Below, one piece after another: positions 1 to 7,585 of a stretch of DNA of 64,000 nucleotides. The notes under the pieces were generated by a model. It was not told the origin of the DNA, ran no database searches, and saw nothing but the letters and a program-made list of their open reading frames with translations. Source of the stretch: Chakrabartia godavariana. GTDB lineage: Bacteria; Pseudomonadota; Alphaproteobacteria; Sphingomonadales; Sphingomonadaceae. The stretch lies in the NCBI GenBank assembly GCA_005518185.1, contig RKSN01000004.1, positions 118,680 to 182,679 on the forward strand, given 5' to 3'. Position numbers and translations under genes: made by a program. The stretch's first letter is position 1. Every line of letters starts with the position of its first letter.

Positions 1-3
1 ACG

Positions 4-360
4 ATGATCGGACCTGGCGCTGGCGCGCGTGTGATGGTCGCGACGCGCCCGGTGGATTTCCGCAAGGGGCCTGACGCCTTGGCGGCGCTGGTCGGCACCG
101 AGTACGGTGGCGATCCCTATTCAGGCGTGATCTACGTCTTCCGAGCCAAGCGCGCCGACCGGATCAAGCTCGTCTGGTGGGACGGCACTGGACTGTGTCT
201 GATGGCCAAGAAGCTGGAGTCCGGAGGCTTCAAGTGGCCGGGTATTCAGGACGGCGTGATGCGTCTGACGTCAGCGCAACTCGGTGCATTGCTCGAGGGT
301 CTGGATTGGCGCCGAGTGCATGGTGGACGACGCCCGATTGCCCCGCAGATTGCCGGTTGA
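4..360 (+). CDS. tnpB: IS66 family accessory protein TnpB
   Basis: This 118-residue protein matches the IS66 Orf2 family, which is needed for transposition of IS66 elements although its biochemical role is unclear. The recognisable features are the N-terminal VMVATRPVDFRKG segment (usual form RxWLATxxxDMRKGxxGL), the central VYVFRAKRADRIKLVWWDGTG block and the later LEGLDWRRV segment. Length is normal for the family. The ATG at 4 sits at the window edge, so upstream context and ribosome binding site cannot be judged. It is followed after 31 nt by the frameshifted tnpC. Confidence 0.88.
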   Translation: MIGPGAGARVMVATRPVDFRKGPDALAALVGTEYGGDPYSGVIYVFRAKRADRIKLVWWDGTGLCLMAKKLESGGFKWPGIQDGVMRLTSAQLGALLEGLDWRRVHGGRRPIAPQIAG

Positions 361-391
361 CGGGGCTTTCATGTACTGATTCACTGCCTTC

Positions 392-1914
392 ATGCTTATG
401 GAAGCGGACCTTCCCGACGACGTTGAAGCGCTGCGTGCGCTCGTTCTCGAACAGGCCCGCGAGCTCGATGTACTCAAGGTTTTCCGGGCCGAGGTCGAAC
501 GGCTGAAGGCGATCATCGACGCCTTGCAACGTCACCGTTTCGGACGCCGGTCGGAGCAGCTCGATCCTGATCAGTTCGAACTCGCCCTGGAAGAAGTCGA
601 GACGGCGTTGGCCGAAGCCGAGCATGCCCGGGACAAGGCAAGCAGGACCCCGCCGAGCGCCCACGTAAGGGCAACCGCGGTTCGCTCCCGGCCCATCTCG
701 AACGGATCGAGCAGATCGTCGATGTCGAGGACAAGGCCTGTCCCTGCTGCGGCGGCGCGCTCCACCAGATCGGCGAGGACGTGGCCGAACGCCTCGACGT
801 CGTGCCGACCACCTTCCGCGTCCTCGTCACCCGCCGCCCGCGCTACGGCTGCCGGTCGTGCGAGAGTGCCATTGTGCAGGCCCCGGCACCGGCACGGATC
901 GTCGAGGGCGGCATTCCCACCGAGGCACTGATCGCCCAGGTGCTGGTCGCCAAGTATGCCGATCACCTGCCGCTCTACCGCCAGGCGCAGATCTACGCCC
1001 GGCAAGGCATTCAACTCGATAGATCGACGCTGGCCGACTGGGTCGGCCGGGCGGCCTGGTATCTGCGCCCCATGCGCGACCATATTCTGGAACGGCTCCG
1101 ACGATCCGAGCGGCTGTTCGCCGACGAGACCACCGCGCCGGTGCTCGACCCCGGACGTGGGCGGACCAAGACAGGGCAGCTCTGGGCCTACGCCCGTGAT
1201 GATCGCTCATGGGGCGGCATTGATCCGCCGATGGTCGCCTATGTCTACGCCGCCGACCGCAAGGGCGAGCGGGCAGGAGCGCACCTCGGCGACTTCGCAG
1301 GCATCCTGCAGGTCGATGGCTATGGCGGCTACGCCGCGCTCGCCAGGCGTCGTCAGCAGATCAGCCTCGCCTTTTGTTGGGCACATGTGCGCCGCAAGTT
1401 CTTCGAGCTAGCCGATACATCGCCGGTCGCTACCGAAGTGCTGCGTCGCGTCGCCTTGCTCTATGCCATCGAGGATGAGGTGCGAGGATTATCCGCGGAG
1501 CAACGCCGGGCTGTACGCCACGACCGCAGCCGCATCATCGTCGACGATCTTCGCCAATATCTCGATGCCCGGAACCGCCAGGTCAGCGCCAAGAGCAAGC
1601 TCGGCGAAGCGATCCGCTATGCGCTCACCCGCTGGGATGGCCTTTCATGCTTCCTAGACGATGGCCGCATCGACCTCGACAGCAACACCGTCGAACGCTC
1701 AATCCGGCCCCTCGCGCTGAACAGGAAAAATGCCCTGTTCGCTGGTTCCGATGAAGGCGGAGACAACTGGGCGGTGATCGCCACGCTCATCGAGAACTGC
1801 AAGCTCTCCGGCATCAACCCGCACACATGGTTGACCGATACACTGGCCAGGCTGGCCAACGGCCATCCCGCAAACGCCGTGGGCGAGCTCATGCCTTGGA
1901 CAGCCGTGGCCTGA
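392..1914 (+). pseudogene. tnpC: IS66 family transposase TnpC, frameshifted
   Basis: IS66 large transposase split over two frames. The first frame (from ATG 392) gives the N-terminal leucine-zipper-like region up to about 640. The second frame gives the zinc-finger region (CPCCGG, about 730-750; CRSC at 853-864) and the DDE transposase core to the stop at 1914. Reading through 632-660, DKA in the first frame continues as KQDPAERPRKG in the second if one A is restored in the A-run near 640. A 1-nt deletion is therefore the simplest explanation; a sequencing error or programmed slippage is less likely but possible. The core has family blocks such as DLDSNTVERSIRP near 1674-1712. Confidence 0.85.
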
Positions 1915-1930
1915 AAACACCGCTTACGGT

Positions 1931-2743
1931 TTAGCCAGCAATAGCCGGACTAAGCCCCTCGTCGATCAGGGTCGCCCAGAGAGCCTCGGCGCTATCGGCA
2001 TACGAAAACAAGTCGCGATCTTCGCTGTCGATCATGCCGTTCTCGCTGAAAATATCCAGATTGATCGCGCTTTGCCAATAGTCTCGATCAAACAGGATGA
2101 TGGGGACCTTGGGGGCCTTGCCGGTCTGCCGCAGTGTCAGAATTTCGAACATCTCGTCCAGGGTTCCAAATCCCCCTGGGAAAACCACCAGGGCACTGGC
2201 GCGCATGGCCAGATGCATCTTGCGGATCGCGAAATAGTGAAAACGGAATGTGAGTTCGGGCGTGGTGTAAGGATTTGGGACCTGTTCGCGAGGGAGCGTG
2301 ATATTGAAGCCGATAGAAGGAGCGCAGACGTAATGGGCGCCGCGGTTGGCCGCCTCCATGATCCCTGGTCCTCCTCCTGTGGCGATCACGTTCATGCGTT
2401 TGCCACCACTGCGGGTGAGCGCGCCTCCCCGCTCGGAGGCGAGTCGGCCGAACTTGCGGGCTTCGTCATACCAGGCGCCCCTCCTGCCTGGCTGCGCCTC
2501 TCGGACGCGAGCACTCCCAAATACGACAATGGTTGAAAGGACGCCCCATTCGCGCAACGCTTCCTCCACCTTCTCGTATTCGAGCATGAAGCGAACTCCG
2601 CGCATGGAGTCCCCAAGAATGAAGTCCTGATCCAAGGCGGCGAGCCTGTAAGATGGCAAGTCCGCTGCGTGGTGGCTGGGGAAGCAATGCTCACAGGGAT
2701 GTGGCGTTAGAGCGCTGCAGAAAGGGGTGTCATCTGAAGTCAC
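1931..2743 (-). CDS. LOG family (TIGR00730-type) Rossmann-fold protein
   Basis: A 270-residue protein of the LOG / lysine-decarboxylase-like family. Members hydrolyse nucleoside 5'-monophosphates, releasing the base and ribose 5-phosphate; many bacterial members remain uncharacterised. The two hallmark motifs are present: GGGPGIMEAANRGA in the middle and PGGFGTLDE about two thirds along, which form the phosphate-binding and catalytic site. The N-terminus is longer than in minimal LOG proteins, as in the larger group 2 type. Translation appears to start at GTG 2743; an internal start cannot be excluded. The gene is divergent from the MBL-fold gene at 2949, and its stop lies 4 nt from the IS66 end. 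Confidence 0.82.
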   Translation of the reverse strand: MTSDDTPFCSALTPHPCEHCFPSHHAADLPSYRLAALDQDFILGDSMRGVRFMLEYEKVEEALREWGVLSTIVVFGSARVREAQPGRRGAWYDEARKFGRLASERGGALTRSGGKRMNVIATGGGPGIMEAANRGAHYVCAPSIGFNITLPREQVPNPYTTPELTFRFHYFAIRKMHLAMRASALVVFPGGFGTLDEMFEILTLRQTGKAPKVPIILFDRDYWQSAINLDIFSENGMIDSEDRDLFSYADSAEALWATLIDEGLSPAIAG

Positions 2744-2874
2744 ATTTTTGTCCCGTTCAAAGCATGTATCTTGTGGTCATCGGCTTTTTCAGGCTGCGTT
2801 CGCGAGACTGTCTCAGTGCTGGCGCCACGAATGCCGCGCCATATGTAAACATCACATGCTCCCGCCTGCGTCCC

Positions 2875-2903
2875 GTCTGCGATCATTACGTATGGTCGCA
2901 GAC
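2875..2903 (+). promoter_or_regulatory. TACGTA-type site within an inverted repeat, LOG/MBL divergent region
   Basis: CATTACGTAT occupies 2884-2893, 56 nt upstream of the MBL gene. It is flanked by a perfect 8-bp inverted repeat, GTCTGCGA (2875-2882) and TCGCAGAC (2896-2903). The same decamer recurs at 4452 and 7001. The TACGTA core resembles sites described for FixJ-type regulators. That a FixJ homologue binds here is inferred. Confidence 0.45.
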
Positions 2904-2948
2904 CAATCGGCTGGCCAATCCATGCAGAAATCCACAGGCGCGGGAGTG

Positions 2949-4442
2949 ATGTCCATGCACGGGCACAAGAATCGACACCAAAAGGACAAAACCCGGAGGC
3001 ACTTCGTGCCAAGCGGGACACCTCAAGCCTCATTTGAGGTGAAGCCAAGACCTGCTGGCGGAGGATTGGCGATCGGGTTTTTCGGGGCGAGCGGCACTGT
3101 CACCGGATCGCGCTATCTCCTCGAGGATGACAGCACGCGCTTGTTGGTGGATAGTGGATTGTTCCAGGGTGGCCGCGATTTGCGCAACCTCAACTGGGCT
3201 CCCCCTCCGCCAGAAATTGCAGGGGTAGAGACGATCCTGCTGACGCACGCGCATCTCGATCATTCCGGTGCCATTCCGCGTTTGGTCCGTGATGGTTGGA
3301 GGGGCCGGGTTCTCACCACCCGGGCAACAGCCGAGCTTTGTGAACTACTTCTGCCGGACAGCGGCCACCTGCAAGAAAAGGATGCCCAGTTCGCAAACCG
3401 TCGAGGATATTCGCGGCATCAACCTGCGCTGCCACTATATACCCAGAACGATGCGTTGAACGCACTGGAGCATTTTCAGGGAGTGGAATTCGGTGAGTTC
3501 ATCGAAGTTGCCCCAGGTGTCTCTGCCCGCTTCCACCGCGCCGGGCATATTCTCGGAGCAGCTTCGATCGAGATCGACTGGAAAGGAACCAAGGTCGTCT
3601 TTTCGGGCGACCTTGGGCGTTATGACGACGCTGTGATGTTCGATCCCGCACCTCCGCCATTGGCTGACTTTCTAATCGTCGAGTCTACCTATGGCGATCG
3701 GGAGCATGACGCTGTTTCGCCTGAAGTAGCCTTGGGTGAGTGTATTGAGCGATGCGTAGCGCGTGGTGGGACGGTCGTAATCCCGGCCTTCGCGGTGGGT
3801 CGGGCCCAATCGCTCCTCTATTACCTGTCCCTCTTGAAGAAGGCCGGCCGCCTTCAGGGCGTGCCTGTCTACCTCGACAGCCCGATGGCAATCGACGCCA
3901 GCGGCATCATGTGCGCAAACTCAGGGGATCATCGCCTGTCGCATGATGAATGCAAAGCCGCGTGCGCCGTAGCGCACTATGTACGCGATGCCGAAGAGTC
4001 GAAGGCGCTGACGGCGGATAGCAATCCCAAGGTCATCATTTCGGCAAGTGGCATGGCGACTGGCGGACGTGTCCTTCACCACCTTGCACAGTTTGCCCCG
4101 GATCCGAAGAACCTGCTGCTTTTTGCAGGCTTCCAGGCAGCCGGCACCCGAGGCGCGGCGCTTGTCGCTGGCGCGACCTCGGTAAAGATTTATGGCGAGG
4201 TTGTGCCGGTTTTTGCCGAAGTAACCAATCTTTCGATGCTGTCGGCCCATGCTGATTGCAACGAGATCTTGCGTTGGCTTTCTGGCATGCCGCAAGCACC
4301 GAAAATGACGTTCGTCACGCACGGAGAGGCGAGTGCCTCTGCCAGTCTGGCCGAACGGATTCGGCACGAGCTAGATTGGACATGTACCACGCCTGCTCTC
4401 GGAAGCTGGGGCGATCTCACCTCCCGCGCGCATGGCTCATGA
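2949..4442 (+). CDS. MBL-fold / beta-CASP RNA-processing metallohydrolase
   Basis: A cytoplasmic metallo-beta-lactamase-fold nuclease of the beta-CASP (CPSF73/YsnF-like) group, expected to process RNA with two zinc ions. The zinc motif THAHLDHSGAIP is near 3243-3278, and a further metal-ligand region SGDLGRYDD is near 3604-3630. Beta-CASP motifs and the C-terminal specificity region (SASGMATGGR, then SAHAD) follow. The frame is open upstream to 2727. ATG 2949 (MSMHGHKN) is preferred because GGGAG precedes it and the extra residues look non-coding. In other proteobacteria this protein often sits among low-oxygen stress genes, which fits the TACGTA site upstream; that link is inferred. Confidence 0.82.
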   Translation: MSMHGHKNRHQKDKTRRHFVPSGTPQASFEVKPRPAGGGLAIGFFGASGTVTGSRYLLEDDSTRLLVDSGLFQGGRDLRNLNWAPPPPEIAGVETILLTHAHLDHSGAIPRLVRDGWRGRVLTTRATAELCELLLPDSGHLQEKDAQFANRRGYSRHQPALPLYTQNDALNALEHFQGVEFGEFIEVAPGVSARFHRAGHILGAASIEIDWKGTKVVFSGDLGRYDDAVMFDPAPPPLADFLIVESTYGDREHDAVSPEVALGECIERCVARGGTVVIPAFAVGRAQSLLYYLSLLKKAGRLQGVPVYLDSPMAIDASGIMCANSGDHRLSHDECKAACAVAHYVRDAEESKALTADSNPKVIISASGMATGGRVLHHLAQFAPDPKNLLLFAGFQAAGTRGAALVAGATSVKIYGEVVPVFAEVTNLSMLSAHADCNEILRWLSGMPQAPKMTFVTHGEASASASLAERIRHELDWTCTTPALGSWGDLTSRAHGS

Positions 4443-4451
4443 AAATGTGAC

Positions 4452-4499
4452 CATTACGTATGTTGAGCTTGGAGCTTGGTCCTTACTCCGGACTTTGAA
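4452..4499 (+). promoter_or_regulatory. TACGTA-type site and possible long-spacer promoter upstream of the first GIxHxxFMRG paralogue
   Basis: CATTACGTAT lies at 4452-4461, identical to the copies at 2884 and 7001. Immediately downstream, TTGGAG (4469-4474) and TTTGAA (4494-4499) are separated by 19 nt, and a small dyad GTCC/GGAC (4479-4482, 4490-4493) sits in the spacer. A 19-20 nt spacer is typical of MerR-controlled promoters and a MerR gene lies at 5507. The decamer is clear; the promoter reading is tentative. Confidence 0.4.
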
Positions 4500-4559
4500 G
4501 AACAGCTCTTCCCCATAAGGCTTGGGGGCGGCCTTAAAAAATTCACGAAGGAGTCGAAG

Positions 4560-4919
4560 ATGATCAAGAAGTCTCTCATGGTTGCGATTGCAGGCATATC
4601 TATGCTTGGAGCTGCCCCGGTCCTCGCTCAAGGTATCGGCCACACGTGGTTCATGCGCGGTACTGTTGTCGCCGTCGACAAGACCGGCACTGTCGTCTGC
4701 ATCGGCAAGGCCGATGGCGCGGAGGTTGGCCAGACCCTCGACGTGGTCCGTGTCGTCTACCATCCGGGGCCGAGCAAAGGTGCGGGTCCGACCTATCACC
4801 GGCAGAATGTTGGCCACGTTCGCATCGACCACATTTTCGATGACCATTTCGCCCATGTCACTGTCGTCGACGGCCGTGCGGCAAAGAACGACATCGTCGA
4901 ACTGGGTCGCAGCCACTGA
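4560..4919 (+). CDS. exported small protein, GIxHxxFMRG paralogue 1
   Basis: A 119-residue protein of a family I do not recognise by name. A signal peptide covers residues 1-23 (basic start, hydrophobic core, VLA-Q cleavage), so the mature chain should be periplasmic. The mature part begins GIGHTWFMRG and continues with VVCIGKADGAEVGQ and DDHFAHVTVVDG. It shares H28, M32, C47, H86, H96 and H99 with the proteins at 5018 and 7586. The alternating pattern and DGAxxGQxLEV segment recall a small SH3-like beta-barrel such as the FlgT C-terminal domain. Metal binding is inferred from the conserved His, Met and Cys and the copper context. ATG 4560 is chosen for AAGGAG upstream and the signal peptide. 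Confidence 0.75.
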   Translation: MIKKSLMVAIAGISMLGAAPVLAQGIGHTWFMRGTVVAVDKTGTVVCIGKADGAEVGQTLDVVRVVYHPGPSKGAGPTYHRQNVGHVRIDHIFDDHFAHVTVVDGRAAKNDIVELGRSH

Positions 4920-4951
4920 TCCCTCGTGGTCATGACCGACGCCTGAACGCG

Positions 4952-4983
4952 CTGCCGGAGCCTCCGCACGGAGGGGTCGGCAG
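4952..4983 (+). terminator. hairpin between paralogues 1 and 2
   Basis: CTGCCG (4952-4957) pairs with CGGCAG (4978-4983), and CCTCC (4961-4965) pairs with GGAGG (4970-4974). No T-run follows, so it may be an attenuator or mRNA-stabilising hairpin rather than a strict intrinsic terminator. Confidence 0.45.
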
Positions 4984-5017
4984 TAGTCGTCGCTCGTGAC
5001 AAGAACTGGAGGATCGC

Positions 5018-5374
5018 GTGGCCAAGTTTCACATGACGGTGGCATTTGCAGCGTCCCTCTTTACAGCAAGCGCACCGGTAAGTGCACAGGGCATAGCCCA
5101 CACCTGGTTCATGCGAGGATCGATTGTCGGAATTGACTATCGCGGGCCCATTGTTTGCATTGGCCGTGTTGATGGAGCCGAAGCCGGGCAGGTACTCGAG
5201 GTTTATCGTCCAGCGCCCGTTTACTTGCGCAGGCGGGGGTCAAACCACTACCGCAAGAAATTGATCGCACATGTCGCAGTCGATCAGTTAATAGATGACC
5301 ACTACGCTCATGTATCGGTGATTGATGGAGAACCACGCAAGGACGACATTGTAGAATTACAACGACACCATTGA
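5018..5374 (+). CDS. exported small protein, GIxHxxFMRG paralogue 2
   Basis: A 118-residue homologue of the 4560 product. The signal peptide ends near VSA-Q (residue 23) and is followed by GIAHTWFMRG, IVCIGRVDGAEAGQVLEVYR and DDHYAHVSVIDG. H28, M32, C47, H85, H95 and H98 match the sister proteins. Translation starts at GTG 5018, supported by GGAGG at 5008-5012. The loop after EVYR is basic (YLRRRGSNHYRKK) and differs from paralogue 1. It is separated from paralogue 1 by a 98-nt gap containing a hairpin, so the two may be co-transcribed. The function is unknown; a periplasmic copper role is inferred from neighbours. Confidence 0.75.
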   Translation: MAKFHMTVAFAASLFTASAPVSAQGIAHTWFMRGSIVGIDYRGPIVCIGRVDGAEAGQVLEVYRPAPVYLRRRGSNHYRKKLIAHVAVDQLIDDHYAHVSVIDGEPRKDDIVELQRHH

Positions 5375-5506
5375 TCGATCAGCGAACGGGACAGCGTTGC
5401 CTGGCGACGACAATCCAAAGAAGGTTGCGATCGGCAAGGGTGAACCTCATTGGCTGCAGGTACAAATGAAGAATAAGCTTGGGCCTGTGGATTGGAGACG
5501 GATGCT

Positions 5507-5959
5507 ATGGCCAATTTCAAGATTGGCGAACTCGCTGCTGCAGCGGAGGTGGGTCGCGACACGATCCGCTACTATGAAAGGCTTGGCCTTCTCCAGGCTT
5601 CCTCGCGAAGTCAGGCAGGATACCGCTTGTACAATGACGATGAACTCGCCCGTCTGAAATTCATTCGGTCGGTGCAGGATCTCGGTTTCACGCTCGAGCA
5701 GACGCGAGACCTGCTCGAAGCATCTGCAGCTGCTCCGTCGCGCGTCGAAGATTTGCTGGCCGTAACCCGCGGAAAACTGATCGCCGCAGAGAGCAACATC
5801 GGCCGCTTAAGGCAAGTTGAGCAGTTGCTTGCCGATCAATCAAGCGCCTCTCAAGCTTCCTGTTCGCAACCCCTCTGGATGAGGCTGAGAACCGAGAAGA
5901 GTTCTGCTGAGCACTTGAACAGTGATTTGGCAGAATGCCCAGTGGACCAACTCGTATGA
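5507..5959 (+). CDS. MerR family transcriptional regulator
   Basis: A 150-residue MerR-type regulator. The N-terminal winged helix is clear (FKIGELAAAAEVGRDTIRYYERLGLL, then GYRLYNDDELARL), followed by the long dimerisation helix. Metal-responsive relatives bind the spacer of promoters with 19-20 nt spacing and activate on metal binding. The C-terminal part holds only two cysteines, in SQASCSQP and AECPVD, spaced more widely than in CueR, so copper specificity cannot be assigned. ATG 5507 is preferred over TTG 5492 because the HTH starts right after it. It stands between exported-protein genes and is followed by a lipoprotein gene after 11 nt, suggesting a shared transcript. Confidence 0.85.
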   Translation: MANFKIGELAAAAEVGRDTIRYYERLGLLQASSRSQAGYRLYNDDELARLKFIRSVQDLGFTLEQTRDLLEASAAAPSRVEDLLAVTRGKLIAAESNIGRLRQVEQLLADQSSASQASCSQPLWMRLRTEKSSAEHLNSDLAECPVDQLV

Positions 5960-5970
5960 AAGGATCGATC

Positions 5971-6330
5971 ATGACCAATTGGAATCGTAAGGCTCGGTGG
6001 ATGACCGGCAGTCTGGTAGTGGCAGGCACCCTTATCCTTGCCGGCTGTAACGGCAAGGATAAGGGGGCCACGCCGACCCCAACGTCCAGCGCGGCAACAA
6101 ATGCCACAGATAGCCAGACATCATCTGTGCGTGATGACGCCGCGGCTGGAAGCGCCACAGCAGCAGCGGAAGATATGCACAATCGCATGGAAACAGATCA
6201 GCGGCAGAGGATGGATCACGACAACATGCGGATGGGGCCAGGCATGAACCATCCTGCTTCGCCAGCCCCCAGTACCCCACCGGCAGATCCTGGCGCGGGC
6301 ATGCAGGGCGGGGGAATGAAAGATATGTAA
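5971..6330 (+). CDS. Met/His-rich lipoprotein
   Basis: A 119-residue predicted lipoprotein. A hydrophobic N-terminal segment ends in the lipobox LILAGC with the lipidated Cys at 26. A low-complexity Thr/Ser/Ala linker follows, then a tail rich in Met, His and Asp (EDMHNRMETDQRQRMDHDN, GMQGGGMKDM). Such tails commonly bind Cu(I) or Ag(I) in periplasmic copper-resistance proteins; no family name is assigned. ATG 5971 has AAAGGA 9 nt upstream, better than the in-frame ATG at 5956. The gene follows merR closely and ends before a long GC hairpin at 6371. Confidence 0.7.
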   Translation: MTNWNRKARWMTGSLVVAGTLILAGCNGKDKGATPTPTSSAATNATDSQTSSVRDDAAAGSATAAAEDMHNRMETDQRQRMDHDNMRMGPGMNHPASPAPSTPPADPGAGMQGGGMKDM

Positions 6331-6370
6331 TCAGGATGGGTGCAGGAACGCCCACGGTATCACCTTGACT

Positions 6371-6401
6371 GGACGCGAGCCGACGCTGTCGGCTCGCGTC
6401 C
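6371..6401 (+). terminator. 14-bp perfect GC hairpin after the lipoprotein gene
   Basis: GGACGCGAGCCGAC (6371-6384) and its exact complement (6388-6401) are separated by three bases. It lies 40 nt after the lipoprotein stop. There is no T-tract, but stem strength and position suggest transcript termination or 3'-end protection. Confidence 0.6.
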
Positions 6402-6545
6402 GGCTGGGACGATAGTGTCCTGGCATGCCACAGTCTCGCGGGCTTCAAATTTTTCTGCAAGTAGCGTGGGTTCCAATTAAGGCATTACAGGCGAATAAAT
6501 CCAGTGTCTGGATGAGTGAATTTTACCTTGATCCGGAGAAAATGT

Positions 6546-6983
6546 ATGTTGGAAAGACGCAAACTACTGGGAGGGGGAGCTGTTCTGCTAGTGGCAGGTG
6601 TTACTGGTCAGGCCAGTGGCAAGAATGATGGCGAACGCGGCATGCCTATGCCAATGCCGATGAAGGATTGCATCGATCTGTGCTGGGCGTCGCATTTGAT
6701 GTGCCTGGAGACAGCCGCGGGCCTTACCGTGACGGGGGCCAGCGCCACTGCATTGCAACTCGCTGCGATGTTGAGCGATTGTGCGGAGATCTGCCAAACT
6801 ACGGCAAACTCCATGATCAGACGCTCGCCCTTGCATACGGTGCTCTGTCAGGCTTGTGCCGAGGCTTGTGAGCGGTGTGCCCGTGCCTGTGGCCAACAAG
6901 GTAGCGACCCCTCTCTGGCACGTTGTGTGGAGAGTTGTCGGAGCTGTTCGGAAAGCTGCAGGCACATGGCGACGATGGGATAA
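6546..6983 (+). CDS. Cys-rich four-helix copper-storage-like protein (Csp/DUF326-like)
   Basis: A 145-residue protein with 14 cysteines after the leader, arranged in helical CxxxC repeats (DCIDLCWASHLMC, DCAEIC, LCQACAEACERCARAC, RCVESCRSCSESC). This is the pattern of four-helix-bundle copper storage proteins that hold many Cu(I) ions inside the bundle. The N-terminus ERRKLLGGGAVLLVAG looks like a twin-arginine signal, implying export after folding as in Csp1. A Met-rich stretch (GMPMPMPMKD) precedes the bundle. ATG 6546 is chosen for GGAG upstream and the leader. Confidence 0.85.
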   Translation: MLERRKLLGGGAVLLVAGVTGQASGKNDGERGMPMPMPMKDCIDLCWASHLMCLETAAGLTVTGASATALQLAAMLSDCAEICQTTANSMIRRSPLHTVLCQACAEACERCARACGQQGSDPSLARCVESCRSCSESCRHMATMG

Positions 6984-7000
6984 TAGGATCTAGCTTCGCA

Positions 7001-7010
7001 CATTACGTAT
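7001..7010 (+). promoter_or_regulatory. TACGTA-type site upstream of the Met/His-rich periplasmic gene
   Basis: CATTACGTAT, identical to the decamers at 2884 and 4452, lies 84 nt upstream of the ATG at 7094 and 18 nt after the preceding gene. A binding site for the FixJ-like regulator encoded at 12366 is inferred. Confidence 0.4.
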
Positions 7011-7093
7011 ACCGATACGGATGCCAGCATTGCATCAACGTGGTCTCAATTTGTTGTTCACGAAGTAACGCAGCAATGGCTGGAGATCGGAAT

Positions 7094-7474
7094 ATGCGTA
7101 GGTCAGCAATTTATTTTGCCCTTTTTGGGCTGGCTGTGGCCGGCACCGGTTACGTATTGGCTGATGAACTTCCTCCCGGAATGAAAGTGGTGCAGGCGCC
7201 AAAGCCCAAGGCCACAGCTACACCCGCACCGGGGACGGCGTCTCAAAGTCGTGAACACATGCAGGGCATGGATCATGGCGCGCAGCAGATGCATGATCGG
7301 ATGATGCATGATCATCAAATGGGCATGCAGAACATGCAGCAATCGTCTGGAGGCGGAATGGCACCCGACGCTGCACAAAGCCCGACACCGATGCCCATGC
7401 CATCGGGAAAGGCTTGTTGCCCACCCAAAAGCATGAAGCCGGCGGATAAGCCGATGCCAATGAGCGACATGTAG
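7094..7474 (+). CDS. Met/His-rich periplasmic protein
   Basis: A 126-residue exported protein. The signal peptide spans roughly residues 1-22 (MRRSAIYFALFGLAVAGTG, cleavage near VLA-D). The mature part starts ELPPGMKVVQAPKPK, then carries dense Met/His motifs (HMQGMDHGAQQMHDRMMHDHQMGMQNMQQ) and a CCPPKSMKP segment near the end. The composition is typical of low-affinity periplasmic copper buffers, but I recognise no named family. ATG 7094 has GGAG 9 nt upstream, better than ATG 7076. It stands between the Csp-like gene and the third GIxHxxFMRG paralogue. Confidence 0.7.
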   Translation: MRRSAIYFALFGLAVAGTGYVLADELPPGMKVVQAPKPKATATPAPGTASQSREHMQGMDHGAQQMHDRMMHDHQMGMQNMQQSSGGGMAPDAAQSPTPMPMPSGKACCPPKSMKPADKPMPMSDM

Positions 7475-7506
7475 AGTTCGGCTCACGGAAATGTCCGGGG
7501 CTGGGC

Positions 7507-7534
7507 GGCCCGCCGCGCGCCCCTGCGGCGGGCC
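7507..7534 (+). terminator. GC-rich hairpin downstream of the Met/His-rich gene
   Basis: GGCCCGCCGC (7507-7516) pairs with GCGGCGGGCC (7525-7534) across an 8-nt loop, 32 nt after the stop. Only CTTC follows, not a full T-run. Confidence 0.55.
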
Positions 7535-7585
7535 CTTCATGCATCGCCGCACCATGTCACTAGATAACCAAATAAGAGAAATGCC

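Larger units (their letters stand above)
1..1927 (+). mobile_element. IS66-family insertion sequence, right portion
   Basis: The segment carries the second and third genes of an IS66-type element in the usual order (tnpB, tnpC). The first gene and the left end lie outside the window. The right end is placed at 1927 because the sequence finishes in CGCTTAC (1921-1927), which read inward is GTAAGCG, the common IS66 terminal motif. IS66 elements usually make 8-bp target duplications, which here would be 1928-1935; this cannot be confirmed without the left flank. The insertion lies directly against the 3' end of the LOG gene. Because tnpC is frameshifted, the copy is probably not autonomous. Confidence 0.85.

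Noticed and set aside
2727..2948. N-terminal extension of the MBL-fold protein to ATG 2727
   Set aside because: The extra 74 residues are Cys/His/Arg-rich without similarity to the family and would cover the shared control region; ATG 2949 has a better ribosome site.
5424..5455. AGGTT/AACCT dyad upstream of merR as a CueR-type operator
   Set aside because: The half-sites are only five bases and the spacing does not match a MerR promoter; no convincing -35/-10 with a 19-20 nt spacer.
7145..7160. A further TACGTA occurrence within the Met/His-rich gene
   Set aside because: Lies inside coding sequence (as do others, for example in traH) and is not upstream of a gene, so not counted as a regulatory site.
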